A DNA stretch of 64,000 nt, from positions 32,186,710-32,250,709 of the forward strand of contig CAIIXF020000006.1 in NCBI GenBank assembly GCA_903813345.2, written 5' to 3'. Shown piece after piece: positions 11,865 through 22,766 of this stretch; position 1 is the first letter of the stretch; each line of letters begins with the position of its first letter. A model generated the notes under the pieces. That model was not told where the DNA came from. It saw only the letters and a program-made list of their open reading frames with translations, and did no database searches. Source of the stretch: Owenia fusiformis (Eukaryota > Annelida > Polychaeta > Sabellida > Oweniidae). The position numbers and the translations under genes are program-made.

Positions 11865-12380
11865 ATGTCCCCACCACATAGTGTGGGGCCATATTGTCGG
11901 CCTAGGCGCGTCCGTCTGTCTGTCCGTCTGTCTGTCTGTCCGTTCGTCCGTCCGTCCGGCAGTTTTCTCCTAAACCGCTACAGATATCACCTTCAAATTT
12001 TCAGGGATAACTTATGAGTGCATACAGATGTGGATGAAAAAAAAATTATCTCGATACCTACTTCTTGTCGGCCATTTTGAAGTCAAATGCTAAAATCCTT
12101 GTCTGCAAGCTTTAAGAAAAACTGCTTCACAGTTGCTTTTAAAACTTTAAAATCTTGTTCAGCGCACTTCATTCTAGATCTGATTAGGTTTTGGTACTGT
12201 TAGCTCAGTCATGTCAGCCATTTTGAATGTTTTAAGAAAAGTTAGCGCACGATTATAGTTTGTATCATATTGAATGGTGTTTTTCAGTTTTCATACTATT
12301 TAGTAGCTTTATAAATAATTTCAGGTGTTATTTGTTGTAAAAGCCTATGTTATTGTTAACGGTAGTTATATGTGATAATT

Positions 12381-13118
12381 ATCCCAACGAACGAAGTTCT
12401 GTAGGGATATAGTGAAGCCCTCCGTCCGTCCGTCCGTCAGTCAGTCAGTCAGTCCATCAGTCAGTCAGTCAGTCCGTCCGTCTGTCCGGAAGATAACTCA
12501 AATATAAGTTGACCGATTTTCTTCATATTTGGTGGAAAGATGTATATTGATAAATAGTTTTACGCTGAAAAATTTTTTTTCAAGATGGCCGCCACTTTAA
12601 AAATGACGAGACTTTTTCGCAAAAAATCATAAATTTTTCATTCTAAACCAAAGTAATTAATATTATTGTTTGAAATGTTGGTAGTATATTCACAATATCT
12701 ATCTATTTCACATAAATTCTGTGTTTTTCATCCTGACCCCCAGGGGCCGTGTATGGGGGGTCAGGAAAACAGGGATTTTCGCTAATTTTTAGATCTTTCT
12801 GAAGTATAGCTTTATTACACTCAAATGAAAGGCAATTAAGAGTAGATTGCAAATATTGTATCTTTTTTCTGATTCGAGCCTAGTAAAATTCAAAATGGCC
12901 GTCTAATGTACGATTTCGCAATAATTTTTCGATCTCTTCAAAGTATGGCTATATTATACTCAAATTGAAGGAATTTTGGAGTAGATCACAATTATGGTTT
13001 AATTTTTAGATTTGTACCTCAGAAAATTCAAAATGGCTGTTTTGCAGGAATTCAGTAATTCGGTAATTGATATTTTGTTCGTTGGGATTTGCTACTCCGC
13101 GGAGTTGCCGTTATCTAG
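12381..13118 (+). mobile_element. Helentron-like element family A, divergent subfamily, complete
   Basis: Begins ATCCCAACGAACGAAGTTCT and ends with the inverted copy TTCGTTGGGAT (about 13079-13089), a CTCCGCGGAG hairpin and CTAG. The host, family-B copy 1, reads GTGATAATT before it and TTTTGTAAAAAG after it. The same place in copies 2 and 3 of family B (about 33430 and 54700) reads GTGATAATTTTGTAA. This is an exact empty site, and it shows insertion between Ts without duplication. No coding capacity. Confidence 0.85.
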
Positions 13119-13139
13119 TTTTGTAAAAAGAAATTAGCA

Positions 13140-14740
13140 AAAACTTATAATCACTTTTTATTGTCGGCCATTTTGGATTTTTTCGTCCTAAAATCTTGTC
13201 TGTAAAGTCTTGTCTACACGTTTTCAGGTGAACCGTTTGGTAGATCAATTTCAAATTTTCAGAGATGATTCTTAGTATGAAAATCTAGATCTGATTAGTT
13301 TTTGGGCAATCTGGGTAAATGTCAAGGCAGCCATTTTGGATTTTCCGTCCTAAAATCTTGTCTGTAAAGTCTTGTCTACAAGTTTTCAGGTGAACTGTTT
13401 GGTAGATCAATTTCAAATTTTCAGGGATGATTCTTAGTATGAAAATCTAGATCTGATTAGTTTTTGGGCATTCTGGGTAAATGTCAAGGCAGCCATTTGG
13501 ATTTCCTGTCCTAAAATCTTGTTTGTAAAGTCTTGTCTACGCATTTCCAGGTGAACCGTTTGATAGATCAATTTCAAATTTTCAGGTATGATTCTTAGTA
13601 TGAAAATCTAGATCTGATTAGTTTTTTGGCATTCTGGATAAATGTCAAGGCAGCCATTTTGGATTTTCCGTCTTAAAATCTTGCCCGTTAAGTCTTGTCT
13701 ACGCGTTTTAGGTGAACTGTTTGGTAGATCAATTTCAAATTTTCAGGGATGATTCTTAGTATGAAAATCTAGATCTGATTAGTTTTTGGGCATTCTGGGT
13801 AAATGTCAAGGCAGCCATTTTGGATTTTCTGTCCTAAAATCTTATCTGTAAAGTCTGGTCTACACATTTCCAGGTGAACTGTTTGGTAGATCAATTTCAA
13901 ATTTTCAGGGATGATTCTCAGTATGAAAATCTAGATCTGATTAGTTTTTGGGCATTCTGGATAAATGTCAAGGCAGCCATTTTGGATTTTCCGTCTTAAA
14001 ATCTTGCCCGTTAAGTCTTGTCTACGCGTTTTTAGGTGAACCGTTTGGTAGATCAATTTCAAATTTTCAGGGATGATTCTTAGTATGAAAATCTAGATCT
14101 GATTAGTTTTTGGGCATTCTGAGTAAATGTCAAGGCAGCCATTTTGGATTTTCTGTCCTAAAATCCCGTCTGTAAAGTCTTGTCTACACATTTCCAGGTG
14201 AACTGTTTGGTAGATCAATTTCAAATTTTCAGGGATGATTCTTAGTATGAAAATAGCGATCTGATTAGTTTTTATGCAGGGATGATTCTTAGTATGAAAA
14301 TCTAGATCTGATTAGTTTTTCGGCATTCTGGGTAAATGTCAAGGCAGCCATTTTGGATTTTCTGTCCTAAAATCTTGTTTGTAAAGTCTTGTCTACGCAT
14401 TTCCAGGTGAACTGATTGGTAGATCAATTTCAAATTTTCAGGGATGATTCTTAGTATGAAAATCTAGAACAGATTAGTTTTTTGGCATTTTGAATAAATG
14501 TCAAGGCAGCCATTTTGGATTTTCTGTCCTAAAATCTTGTCTGTAAAGTCTTGTTTACATGTTTTCTGGTTAACTTTGTGACAGATCAATTTCAAATTTT
14601 CAGGGTTGTTTCTTAGTATGAAAATCTAGAACTGACTAATTTTTTGGCATTCTGGGTAAATTTTAAGGTGGCCATTTTGGATTTTCCGTCCTCAAATTGT
14701 GTCAGTAAAGTCTTGTATACTCATTTTTAGGATAACCATT
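13140..14740 (+). repeat. ~160-bp minisatellite inside family B copy 1
   Basis: About nine to ten imperfect units, each with CAAGGCAGCCATTTTGGATT, a phrase like TCTTGTCTGTAAAGTCTTGT, and AAATTTTCAGGGATGATTCT. One unit is broken and partly duplicated near 14265-14300. Copies 2 and 3 of the element (33480-34530 and 54740-55130) hold about six to seven and two to three units. Confidence 0.85.
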
Positions 14741-14791
14741 TGACGGGATCACCCATAGGTGGAGACATTTTGTACACATTTGTGTTCTTGT

Positions 14792-16237
14792 ATCAACCTG
14801 TTGTTTTCATTTGGCTCATTTCCCTTGATATTTAAACCAACAAGAATTAGAACTCATTCTGCAACCTTAAATGACAATATCTTTACAAATGTCCCGAACA
14901 TAACATTACCAGGTAAATTAGTGCAATCCATTTCTGATCACTTACCCATATTTGCCATAACTGAGAAAATGTGAAATCAACCATGACTAAAGATATACAC
15001 TACAGATTAATAAATGAAAACTCTATAAATAATTTTAAATGTAATGTTAGAATGATTTATTGGAGTGACGTTACAGAATGTCAAATTACAAATGAAGCAT
15101 ATTTAATTTTCAATAAAAAACTGTCAACCCAATATCAATAGACTTTTCCTATAAAAACCAAAAATGTGAAGCAATTTAAGAACAATGGTAAATCCTACAT
15201 CTGGCATCATTATATCCTGCAAGACTAAAAACAAACTTTACTTAAAGTATCTGAAGAACACAACCCAAGAAAATAGTCAAACTTATAAGAACTATAAAAA
15301 TAGATTGAAGCATATCATGAGAATTGCAGAAAAAAACATCAAATAAAGGTTTTCAGAGGTATCATCCAATATTAAAAAACTTGGGAAATTTTGAAAAATT
15401 ATAAGCCCCTACCTGCCGGATATATAGAAAATGAGAATATAATATTTAGTAAGAAAAATATAGCCAGTGGCTTTAATAACTTCTTCTCAAATGTAGGGCC
15501 TAACCAGGCCCGTAGCCAAAATTTTTCAAGGGGGGTTCACTTTTCCCAAAAATTCTAGGGGGGGTCACTTTGGCATATTTGGCCAAAAATCACACAAAAA
15601 TGGTCAGAATGGTGAAAAACTGCATGATTTTGAAATAAATTTTGGCCAGGGGGGGGAGTTGCAGATGACACAAACATTTTATTTTCTGGCGATAATCTTG
15701 ATGAAATCAATACTACTGCAAATAAAAGCTGTCTATTATCAGTGAATGGTTTAAATGCAATAAACTTGCGCTCAATCCAACCAAAACTTATTACATTATA
15801 TTCAAGACTGCTCAATCTCATAATGAATTATGTCTTACTTGAAAGAAAATCTGTCTGTAATTTCCTTGGAACACTTATTGATCAAAACTTATCATGGAAA
15901 GCCCACATTAACTATGTTGAGACTTTCAAAAACTTTGGATGTTATTCATAGAGTCAAACACATCCTTGACAAAAAGAGTTTAAAAAGTATTTATTACTCC
16001 TTAATCTATTCATATACAAACTTATTACAACAAACTACAATCTTATTGTCTGGGGTAATGTACCCCCATCTTCTTTAAATAAAATTCATCGTTTGCAAAA
16101 ACAATTTGTAAGAGTATACGACTCAAACTGCAAATTAGGAAATCATACTGCCTCATTCTTCAAAAATGCAAATATTCTAAATATCTTCCAAGTTCTACAA
16201 CTCAATATCTCAATGTACCTCTTTAAATGTGTTAAAG
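14792..16237 (+). pseudogene. CR1/L2-like LINE, segment 2 (endonuclease C-term to RT)
   Basis: Continues the LINE. It shows IFKPTRIRTHSATLNDNIFT and SISDHLPIFAI, the end of the APE endonuclease with its S-D-H catalytic motif. A degraded linker (15000-15500) follows, including FNNFFSNVG. After the debris at 15505-15655 it shows ADDTNILFSGDN, the reverse-transcriptase palm motif, then NFLGTLIDQNLSWKAHINYV and RLQKQFVR. The RT fingers and most of the palm are missing and many frameshifts occur. It stops at the insertion at 16238. Confidence 0.8.
15505..15655. mobile_element. short repeat replacing the RT core of the LINE
   Basis: Begins near CAGGCCCGTAGCCAAAATTT and has several runs of seven or eight G (GGGGGGTTCACTTTT, GGGGGGGTCACTTTGG). 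The CGTAGCCA word is common at ends of invertebrate DNA elements and also appears near 57470. Both LINE flanks are open coding relics, but a long part of the RT is absent between them. Confidence 0.45.
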
Positions 16238-18383
16238 CAGGCCTCGAAACTCACATTTTTTGCCTGGTGCCAAAATAACTACCTGTCCAATTTTCAGGTA
16301 GTTATTTGCTTCTGTCAGGTAGTTGTATATAAAATGATGTTATAAAATTTCAAAAATAACATATACCCAGCATATAATGTTTATCTTGTGCCAATGTAGG
16401 CTAATAATGCACCGATGCGCACATTTATGAAAAATCTGACTCACTGCGTTGAAATTCTCTCAAATTAATGCATAACTTCCAACATTTCAATATCCAAAAA
16501 TTTGGAGAGTTTAAAAGCTATTGGAGGGTAGTGCACCTATAGCAGTTATACATCATATTATGTTGGAAGAGACTGTGCCTATTGCATTGTGGGATCCACA
16601 GCCTTTACTATCCTTTTGGAATAGTTCAGACTGTGGGATACTGACTGTAATAAATGTTTCCTTTAACCCTAAAATGTACGGACCAATCAAATTATTTACA
16701 GAGTTCTATTGACCATGAGTATCATGGGAAGGCATTACCTGCAGTTGCATGATTACATAAGCAGACAAAGCCTAATGAGTGTGACCAAACACAATGCCCT
16801 CCCAAATAATCCAAGTGTTGACATTTGCATGATAATTATTGTTTAAAATTATAAATTGGAAAACAATAAGAAAAAAGAAGTATGTCAACATTATCATAGT
16901 TATTAATTTTCAATATAAAAACAAGAACCATCAAGATAAATAAAAGTTTTCCACATAATGAATTCATTGAATTAAAGTTTACAAAGGGGAAAACAGGACG
17001 GTGCATTCTTAGGTACTAATTTATTCCTCCATATACACTGATTTACTTGGAGAATGCACTGGCTAGGAACATGTTCTGCCTCATGATATATCAGAGTCTC
17101 TCAAAAACGTTAGGTAAAGAGGGACTCTGATAAATCAGAATGTGCCTATTGCAATTGTTTAAAAATTTTAAAAGGGAGTGCACCTATTACAATTGTTTCC
17201 AAACTTTTGGAGGGAGTGTACCTACTACATTTCTTTCCAAACTTTTTAGGGGAGTGTTCCTTTATAACTGTTTCCATACTTTTAGAGGGTAGTATTCCTA
17301 ATACAATTGTTTCCAAACTTTTGGGAGGGGAATTTACCTATTAAAATTGTTCTAAAAAACTTTTGGAGGGGAGTGCGCATAAAACCATTATACAGTATAT
17401 TATGTTGGAGGGGACTGAAACTAGATTGCAATTGTTTACAAACTTTTTGGAGGGGGTGTACCTACATGTATTTCATTTCAAGGGTTTCATTAGCAACAGG
17501 CGATTTTCATGTTATTTTCACAAACTGTTGTTTTTCAGGGACGTTTCAAATTTTCCATGTTAAATAAATGATTTCCATTGATTTTGCCTTGTTTTCATTA
17601 TTTTCACTATTCTAGTGAAATCCCCCTGACCAGGGGTTTCCCTAAGGTACAAATTGCCAATCCCTAGATTATAGTAAGCATAGGACTTGATGGCTTGATG
17701 CTACTACTGACTTCTAAATGCACATTTAATTGGGAAGATAGATCCAATAAAACATCATAGGGATTTCAAGTTTTTATAATTTGAAGTTTACATTCCATCT
17801 TTGAGATCGGTATTATTCATAATTAGCTGTAAAACATTGTTTTAGTATGACAGCAATATATGATTTAATTGGTTGTTGGCTGACTCTGGGCACACTTCAA
17901 ACACTAGGTTGCTTACATTGAAATGCTTTCTGATTGGTCAAACGTCAGAGCTGGGAGGTTTTGTTTATGAGTTGATTGACAGATTTGAATTTCATTTTCA
18001 CTGATCAGATTTTCTCACTCTAAGACAAAGAAGAGGTACTTTCCCATTACCCCAGATGAACCCCCCTTGGCCAATCAATGATCTAGTTTACATCAGAGAA
18101 GTGTGCATCTATGTATTCCCCTTTACTTAAAACAAGTGAAGGATAAAATTGATTTATACATGTACAGGGCCAGGGGTATTCTCATATAAGTTGAACTATG
18201 TAAAGTGCAAGTGTAACTGAGTAACCCTTTGCAAAATTGTTAAAAATTGCTTCAAATCATGCAATACTTGGCTCAATCTAAGAGTGTGGATGGCCAAAAT
18301 AACTACTGGGTAAAATAATAGGTAGCTTTTCTTTAAAATCAGGTAGTTATTAACTACCATAGCAACGCGAGTTTCGAGGCTTG
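16238..18383. mobile_element. 2.1-kb TIR element with 5-bp TSD TAAAG
   Basis: Ends CAGGCCTCGAAACTC and the complement of CAAGCCTCGAAACTC, followed inside by TAGTTATT/ACTACCTG words on both sides. TAAAG lies on both sides (16233-16237, 18384-18388). Deleting the element and one TAAAG restores the LINE frame (…CVK then GTDPACKHQF…), which fixes the borders exactly. The CAG start recalls hAT elements, whose duplications are usually 8 bp, so the class is open. No transposase visible. Confidence 0.8.
16500..17480 (+). repeat. ~38-bp degenerate tandem array
   Basis: Units of 37-39 bp such as AAACTTTTGGAGGGAGTGTA followed by CCTACTACATTTCTTTCC, clearest at 17160-17350 with five to six neighbours. 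Diverged units occur at 16505-16620 and up to about 17470. It lies inside the element at 16238-18383. Confidence 0.7.
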
Positions 18384-18520
18384 TAAAGGTACAGACCCAG
18401 CCTGCAAACACCAATTCAAATATTATTTCACTCCAAACAATGATATTCATAGGCACAAGACAAGACAAGAATTCAAGCTTAGACCGGCAATTTTCAGAAC
18501 AGACATTGGCAAATATTTAA
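18384..18520 (+). pseudogene. CR1/L2-like LINE, segment 3
   Basis: In the frame restored by removing the 16238-18383 insertion it reads QFKYYFTPNNDIHRHKTRQE, then RTDIGKY. N-x-D-I-H-x-H-x-T-R is a known motif in the C-terminal part of CR1/L2 type ORF2. It ends at the TTAA site of the next insertion. Confidence 0.8.
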
Positions 18521-19006
18521 AGGCCCACTTTGCAAATTTTCAATGTTTTTGGGCAAAATAAAGACTTTTATTTGAATTCTATAGAATGTCCAATGTATTG
18601 ATAAGAACCCTATCTTTCATTTGACACCAACAACAGCTCAAATGGACCACATCAAAGCTTACAATAATTGATCAAAAAATATTTTCATCTGTCAAGCTTT
18701 ATATATCAAGTTTTTATCAATGTCATTGAAAGATGGCGAAGTTGTTTGTATTACATGATACATTCATTTTTATAGAAGTGTCGCCATCTTTTAAATCAAA
18801 AGTAATTAAAAACATGCACTTTGTTTAGCATTTGCATGCATGTCTAATGATCTCTGAACTTCAAATGTTTTTTTCTATGTGAGTTATTTTTTTCTTGGTT
18901 CAATGTTAATGCAAATCAAACTTTGTGTCATATCTAAGCGAATGTGTGAGTAATATGTTTCAATGATCATTTTTTTCTTTTTTTCTAAATTAAGTATAGT
19001 GGGGCT
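18521..19006. mobile_element. 486-bp TTAA MITE in the LINE
   Basis: Ends AGGCCCACT and the complement of AGCCCCACT, with TTAA on both sides (18517-18520 and 19007-19010). Removing the element and one TTAA joins DIGKYL to ISKQAPDIWNKL in frame, which proves the TTAA duplication. Two SHORT inner repeats around ATGGCGA/TCGCCATC (18733 and 18782) may form a stem. piggyBac or Kolobok type. Confidence 0.9.
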
Positions 19007-19110
19007 TTAATTAGCAAGCAAGCACCAGACATTTGGAATAAATTACCTGAAGAAATAATTGTATGCAAATCTATAACTCTTTACAAGAAAAAATCAAATC
19101 ATTTTTGATA
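19007..19110 (+). pseudogene. CR1/L2-like LINE, segment 4 (C-terminus)
   Basis: Reads APDIWNKLPEEI, then SITLYKKKSNHF and a stop at about 19107. The W-N-x-L-P motif followed by a lysine-rich F-K-K-K tail is the usual end of CR1/L2/Jockey ORF2. The 3' UTR that should follow (19110-19500) is not recognisable. Confidence 0.8.
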
Positions 19111-19527
19111 AATGATAATGATATTAATCTCAAATACCAGACAAACTAATTTTGAGTTTGTACGATTGCAATTCTCAGTCTACATATATTACTGCAGCAT
19201 ATGTTGTTTTTGTTTGTTTGTATTTCATCAAGACAACAATTTAACAGTTCAAGTAAAGAGAAAAAATTTCAATGGAAACTGAAATCCTCAATCCCTAGAT
19301 CTAAGTTAACTAGTCAAAGATACCACAATCACTTGCCAATATCCTCTGTTAATGCTTATAGATATACATGTATGTACATGTAAATATTCATTTTGGCAGC
19401 CATTTTGGTGACCATTTTTGATTTTAATATGAGGAAAGGTTAAGATGACTTTGGTAAAGGCTAAATTGAAATCATTTTCCCCTGAAACCTAGTTTCAGAT
19501 ATCTAATTATGTACATTACTTATTTAT

Positions 19528-20064
19528 CACTGGTGATCCACTCGATTACGCTTGTTACCAAAACGAACCGTTTTGGTAACAAAATGTCGGAACATCCGGA
19601 AGGTACGATTTTTCTTGTTTTCTTATTTTACACGTTGTAGGCAGAATTCCCACGACATTTTTTAACACAAATGTGTATCAGTATCATATGTTCAGAAAGT
19701 GTACATATTTGCGAACAAATAGTTCAGAAGACAACAGAATCGTCGATTTACTTCCTCACTTAAGTTACATAAACGGTTTGGGTTAAAAGTGCAGATCTTA
19801 ACTGTTTTTCGAAAAAACCGTTTATGTAACTTAAGTGAGGAAGTAAATCGACGATTCTGTTGTCCTCTGAGCTATTTTTTCGCAAACATGTACATTTTCT
19901 AAAACATATAATACTGATGCACCTTGTGAGAAAAAACGTCGTGGGGATTCTGCCTACAACGCGTGAAATAAGGAAAAAAGAAAAATCGTGCCTTCGACGT
20001 TCCGACATTTTGTTACCAAAACGGTTCGTTTTGGTAACCAGCGTAATCGAGTGGATCACCAGTG
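19528..20064. mobile_element. CACTGGTG fold-back element, copy 1 (537 bp)
   Basis: Ends CACTGGTGATCCACTCGATT and complement; the two arms pair along nearly the entire 537 bp, with a loop near 19790. The flanks TTTAT and TATAT are a 5-bp target duplication with one change. A second copy of exactly the same length lies at 30537. The small frames on both strands are by-products of the palindrome. Confidence 0.9.
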
Positions 20065-20508
20065 TATATCTTACTTTTCTATGTGCGTATAAATTCATTT
20101 TAGCAGCCATATGTTTGGCCATTTTTGCAGCCATTTCAAATTTCTATATAAAGGTATTCTTTAATCACTTAGATTTATCCATGGATGGAATCCGTATTAA
20201 CCTCTAAAACCCCTATCATGGTCTGCAAAAGCACTTTTTAACTGTTCTTTGAGTTTATATAAATAGTTTACATATTCATTTTGGCACCCATTTTGTGGCC
20301 ATCTTGGAATTTCATATAAACGATTTCTATTATTACTTAAATTTAGACGAAAATAAAATCCTCAGCCTCTAAAACCTTTTCATGGTCTTCAAAGTCACTT
20401 TTTAACCGTTCTTTGAGCCTTTTTTAGCTTATATCAATAGAAACATATTTGTTTTGAGACCCATTGATCACTGTTTTTGCCTCTCATTATACTAAGATAT
20501 GATTTATT
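20065..20508. repeat. ~170-bp direct units, unclassified
   Basis: The phrase CATTTTGGCAGCCATTTTG (19390) recurs as CATTTTAGCAGCCATATG (20094) and CATTTTGGCACCCATTTTG (20276). Phrases like CTCTAAAACC and CACTTTTTAACNGTTCTTTGA recur in the same spacing. The copy at 19528 is inserted among these units. The units probably belong to another Helentron-like tandem core; no ends are visible. Confidence 0.5.
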
Positions 20509-20574
20509 ATCCCATCGAACGAAGTTCGGAGGGATATAGGGAACGCCTCCGTCCGTCCGTCCGTCCGTCCGTCC

Positions 20575-22320
20575 GTTCAAAACTTAGGAAAAACAATGAA
20601 CTAAAGACCAAGAATAGGAAAAAGAAACCAACAAAATTCTGTAAAATACTATTTGAAAACAAAGCGGTAGAAGTAATCAACATTGCAAATATCTTAAGAG
20701 ATGAAGAAGTGATCAAGACAATACATTCAAGTATCAAAAATAAGGAACCACCAGGAATTGTCTATATATACACAAAGCCAATAAGGAATAAATTGTTCAA
20801 CTATAGTGAGATTACAGAAAGTATCGACGAAGGCAACAATACAGGAGAATGTGATTGTAATACATCTGAATTTAAGGATGAAGACCATGGTCATGTCATA
20901 ACTAACAGGAAATCTGAAGATTATACAAAATTCAAAATTGAGAAAGCTATTTAGTAAAGGTCCTGGCTATAGAGAAAAACGAAACATTAACTTCAGGAAA
21001 GCAAAAGAAGAAATAAAGAAAGGAATAGATGAATATGCAATAAGTTGGACAAAAAATGAAAAAGTTTCAAAAGTATACTTTAATGAATGGAAAAATACTG
21101 TAATGGAAAAGGTTAAACAAAAGATTGAGTTACTTCAAAATACAAAATTTAGACATATAAAAAATCCAAAGCAGACACTTAAGGACCATAATGCTATAGA
21201 AGAACTCAATCAACTCAAGGAAAAATATGCCATTGTACCTATTGATAAGGCAGCAAATAATATTGGGTTTATGTGCAAACAATACTACATAAAGAAGATT
21301 AAAGAGGAAATTGGAAGTGACACCTATCAAAGGATAGAAGATAAAGGAGAAGAAGATATAGTGGAGGAAATCAAAGAGACAATGAAAACAAAATTCAAGA
21401 TTGAACCGGGAGAAGAACAATATATTATATCAAGGATTCATCTTACAATTAAAATGCATAAACAGCCAATTAAATTTAGATATATCATTGGCTCAAAGAA
21501 AAGTTCTGTAAAACCAGCTGCCAAAAAACTGACCGAAATTCTTAAACTAGTGCAATATACTAACAAAAGATACTGTGAGAAGATTAAGGATTATACAGGT
21601 GCCAATAGGATGTGGATCAGTGACAATAACCAAAATATGTTAGATAACATTAAAAGTGTAAATTTAAGGAAAGGGACAAGAAACATAACCTCGTATGATT
21701 TATACACAAAGATTAATCTAACTGACATAAAGGAAAAACTGAAATGGGTGATAGATAAAGCCTTCAGAGGAGGAACTAACCAAAAGATAACAGTAGGTGG
21801 AGATGAAGCCAAATAGGGTGGAAAGGCGGATAATAAAAAGGCATATACCAAAGGAGAGTGCAATGATCTAGTGGAAGCAGGGAAATCAATTATAAGACAG
21901 AAAATTGGAATACCGATGGGAATCGATCCGGCGCCATATATGGCAAACCTGTACTTATTCAGTTATGAATTTCAAGCCATTGAGAAAATGTATAGGGAAG
22001 ACTACTCCAAAGTACTAAAATATGCTAAAACTACAAGATTCATCGATGATTTATGTACTATAAACAACGACGGAGAAATGGAGACTGATATGAAGAACAT
22101 ATCTATCCTGAAGAACTAGTGTTAAACAAGGAAAATGAGAAGGATACAGAAACAACTTTTCTGGACATACAAATGAAAATAGTAAATAAACAAATCGCTA
22201 CAAAACTATACGACAAAAGGGAAAACTTCAATTTCCAAATAGTCTCATATCCTGATTTATCTGGAAGTATTCCAGAAACCAGTCTTATGGAATATTTATA
22301 TCACAAATAATAAGGATTTC
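20575..22320 (+). pseudogene. Penelope-like reverse transcriptase, broken
   Basis: Read through its lesions, the frame contains DEDHGHVIT and LFSKGPGYRE (N-terminal part), YAIVPIDKAANNIGF, FRYIIGSKKSSVKPAAKKLT, then TSYDLYTKI (motif A region), IGIPMGIDPAPYMANLYL (motif B), RFIDDL (the palm D-D motif) and TKLYDKRENFNFQI. This set is found in a widespread animal RT group that I believe is Penelope-like; it is neither a LINE nor an LTR type. Lesions: a frameshift near 20935, a TAG at 21814, and a frameshift near 22095. The catalytic D-D is kept. I see no GIY-YIG endonuclease. Confidence 0.7.
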
Positions 22321-22766
22321 AAGAATCTGCAGTCAACTGGAAGATGCAACAAACAGAGTTACCAGCCTATGAAATAAACTACAATGTCAAGGCTACAGGA
22401 GCAACATACTAAATTCGTATACTAAGAAAGCTATAACAAGAAATAAATGGATATGTACTAAATACAATATGCAGGAGAATATCATCATGAAGCACTGGAA
22501 AATTAATGAGAGAAGAGAACATTAACAAATGAATATGAATATGAAACAGTATATTCTCCGCAAAGAGGGTAAACTAAGAGGACAAATCAACATAAGACCA
22601 ACAGTAAGGGGAAGGGGAGAGTTTTCCGGCCGGATCAAAACGTTTAACCCACCTATGCGCAGTCTCAAGTCTGTGGACCCTGAAGAAAGATAACTAACAT
22701 CGCAATCAAATCAAGACAAAATAAGAAGAAAATGAATGAAGAAACCAATGCAGCAACAACAAATGA
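20575..22766 (+). mobile_element. Penelope-like retroelement in a CCGT microsatellite
   Basis: Both borders fall inside the (CCGT)n run of the surrounding family-A element: CCGTCCGTCCGTT on the left and GACGTCCGTCCGTCC on the right. The interior is more A-rich on the coding strand than its host. It holds one degraded reverse-transcriptase gene and a 3' part of about 450 bp without features. No LTRs are seen. Confidence 0.7.

Larger units (their letters stand above)
11865..14791 (+). mobile_element. Helentron-like element family B, copy 1
   Basis: Starts ATGTCCCCACCACATAGTGT, has a CCGT-rich stretch at 11908-11958, and ends with the inverted copy of the start (GGTGGAGACAT, 14758-14768) followed by a hairpin ACACATTTGTGT and TTCTTGT. 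Removing exactly this span rejoins the surrounding LINE frame with no target duplication (…VF then INLLFS…), so insertion was at T^T or T^A. That matches the known behaviour of Helentrons and HINEs. Non-autonomous. It carries a family-A element at 12381 and a minisatellite at 13140-14740. Confidence 0.8.

Noticed and set aside
11880-11960. CCGT-type tracts (also at 6598, 20549, 25212, 32860, 54258, 59058) as independent microsatellites.
   Set aside because: Each lies at a fixed distance from a family-specific 5' end, so they are parts of the elements.
16238-18383. Assignment of this element to hAT because of its CAG ends.
   Set aside because: The duplication proved by the LINE frame is 5 bp, not 8 bp, and no transposase remains, so class is left open.
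19860-20207. Open frame of 115 codons, repeated at 30950-31189.
   Set aside because: Both lie in the arms of the CACTGG fold-back; the shared peptide follows from repeat identity, not from coding constraint.
21130-21863. Minus-strand frames rich in F, L and Y.
   Set aside because: These are shadows of the A-rich Penelope-like coding strand.
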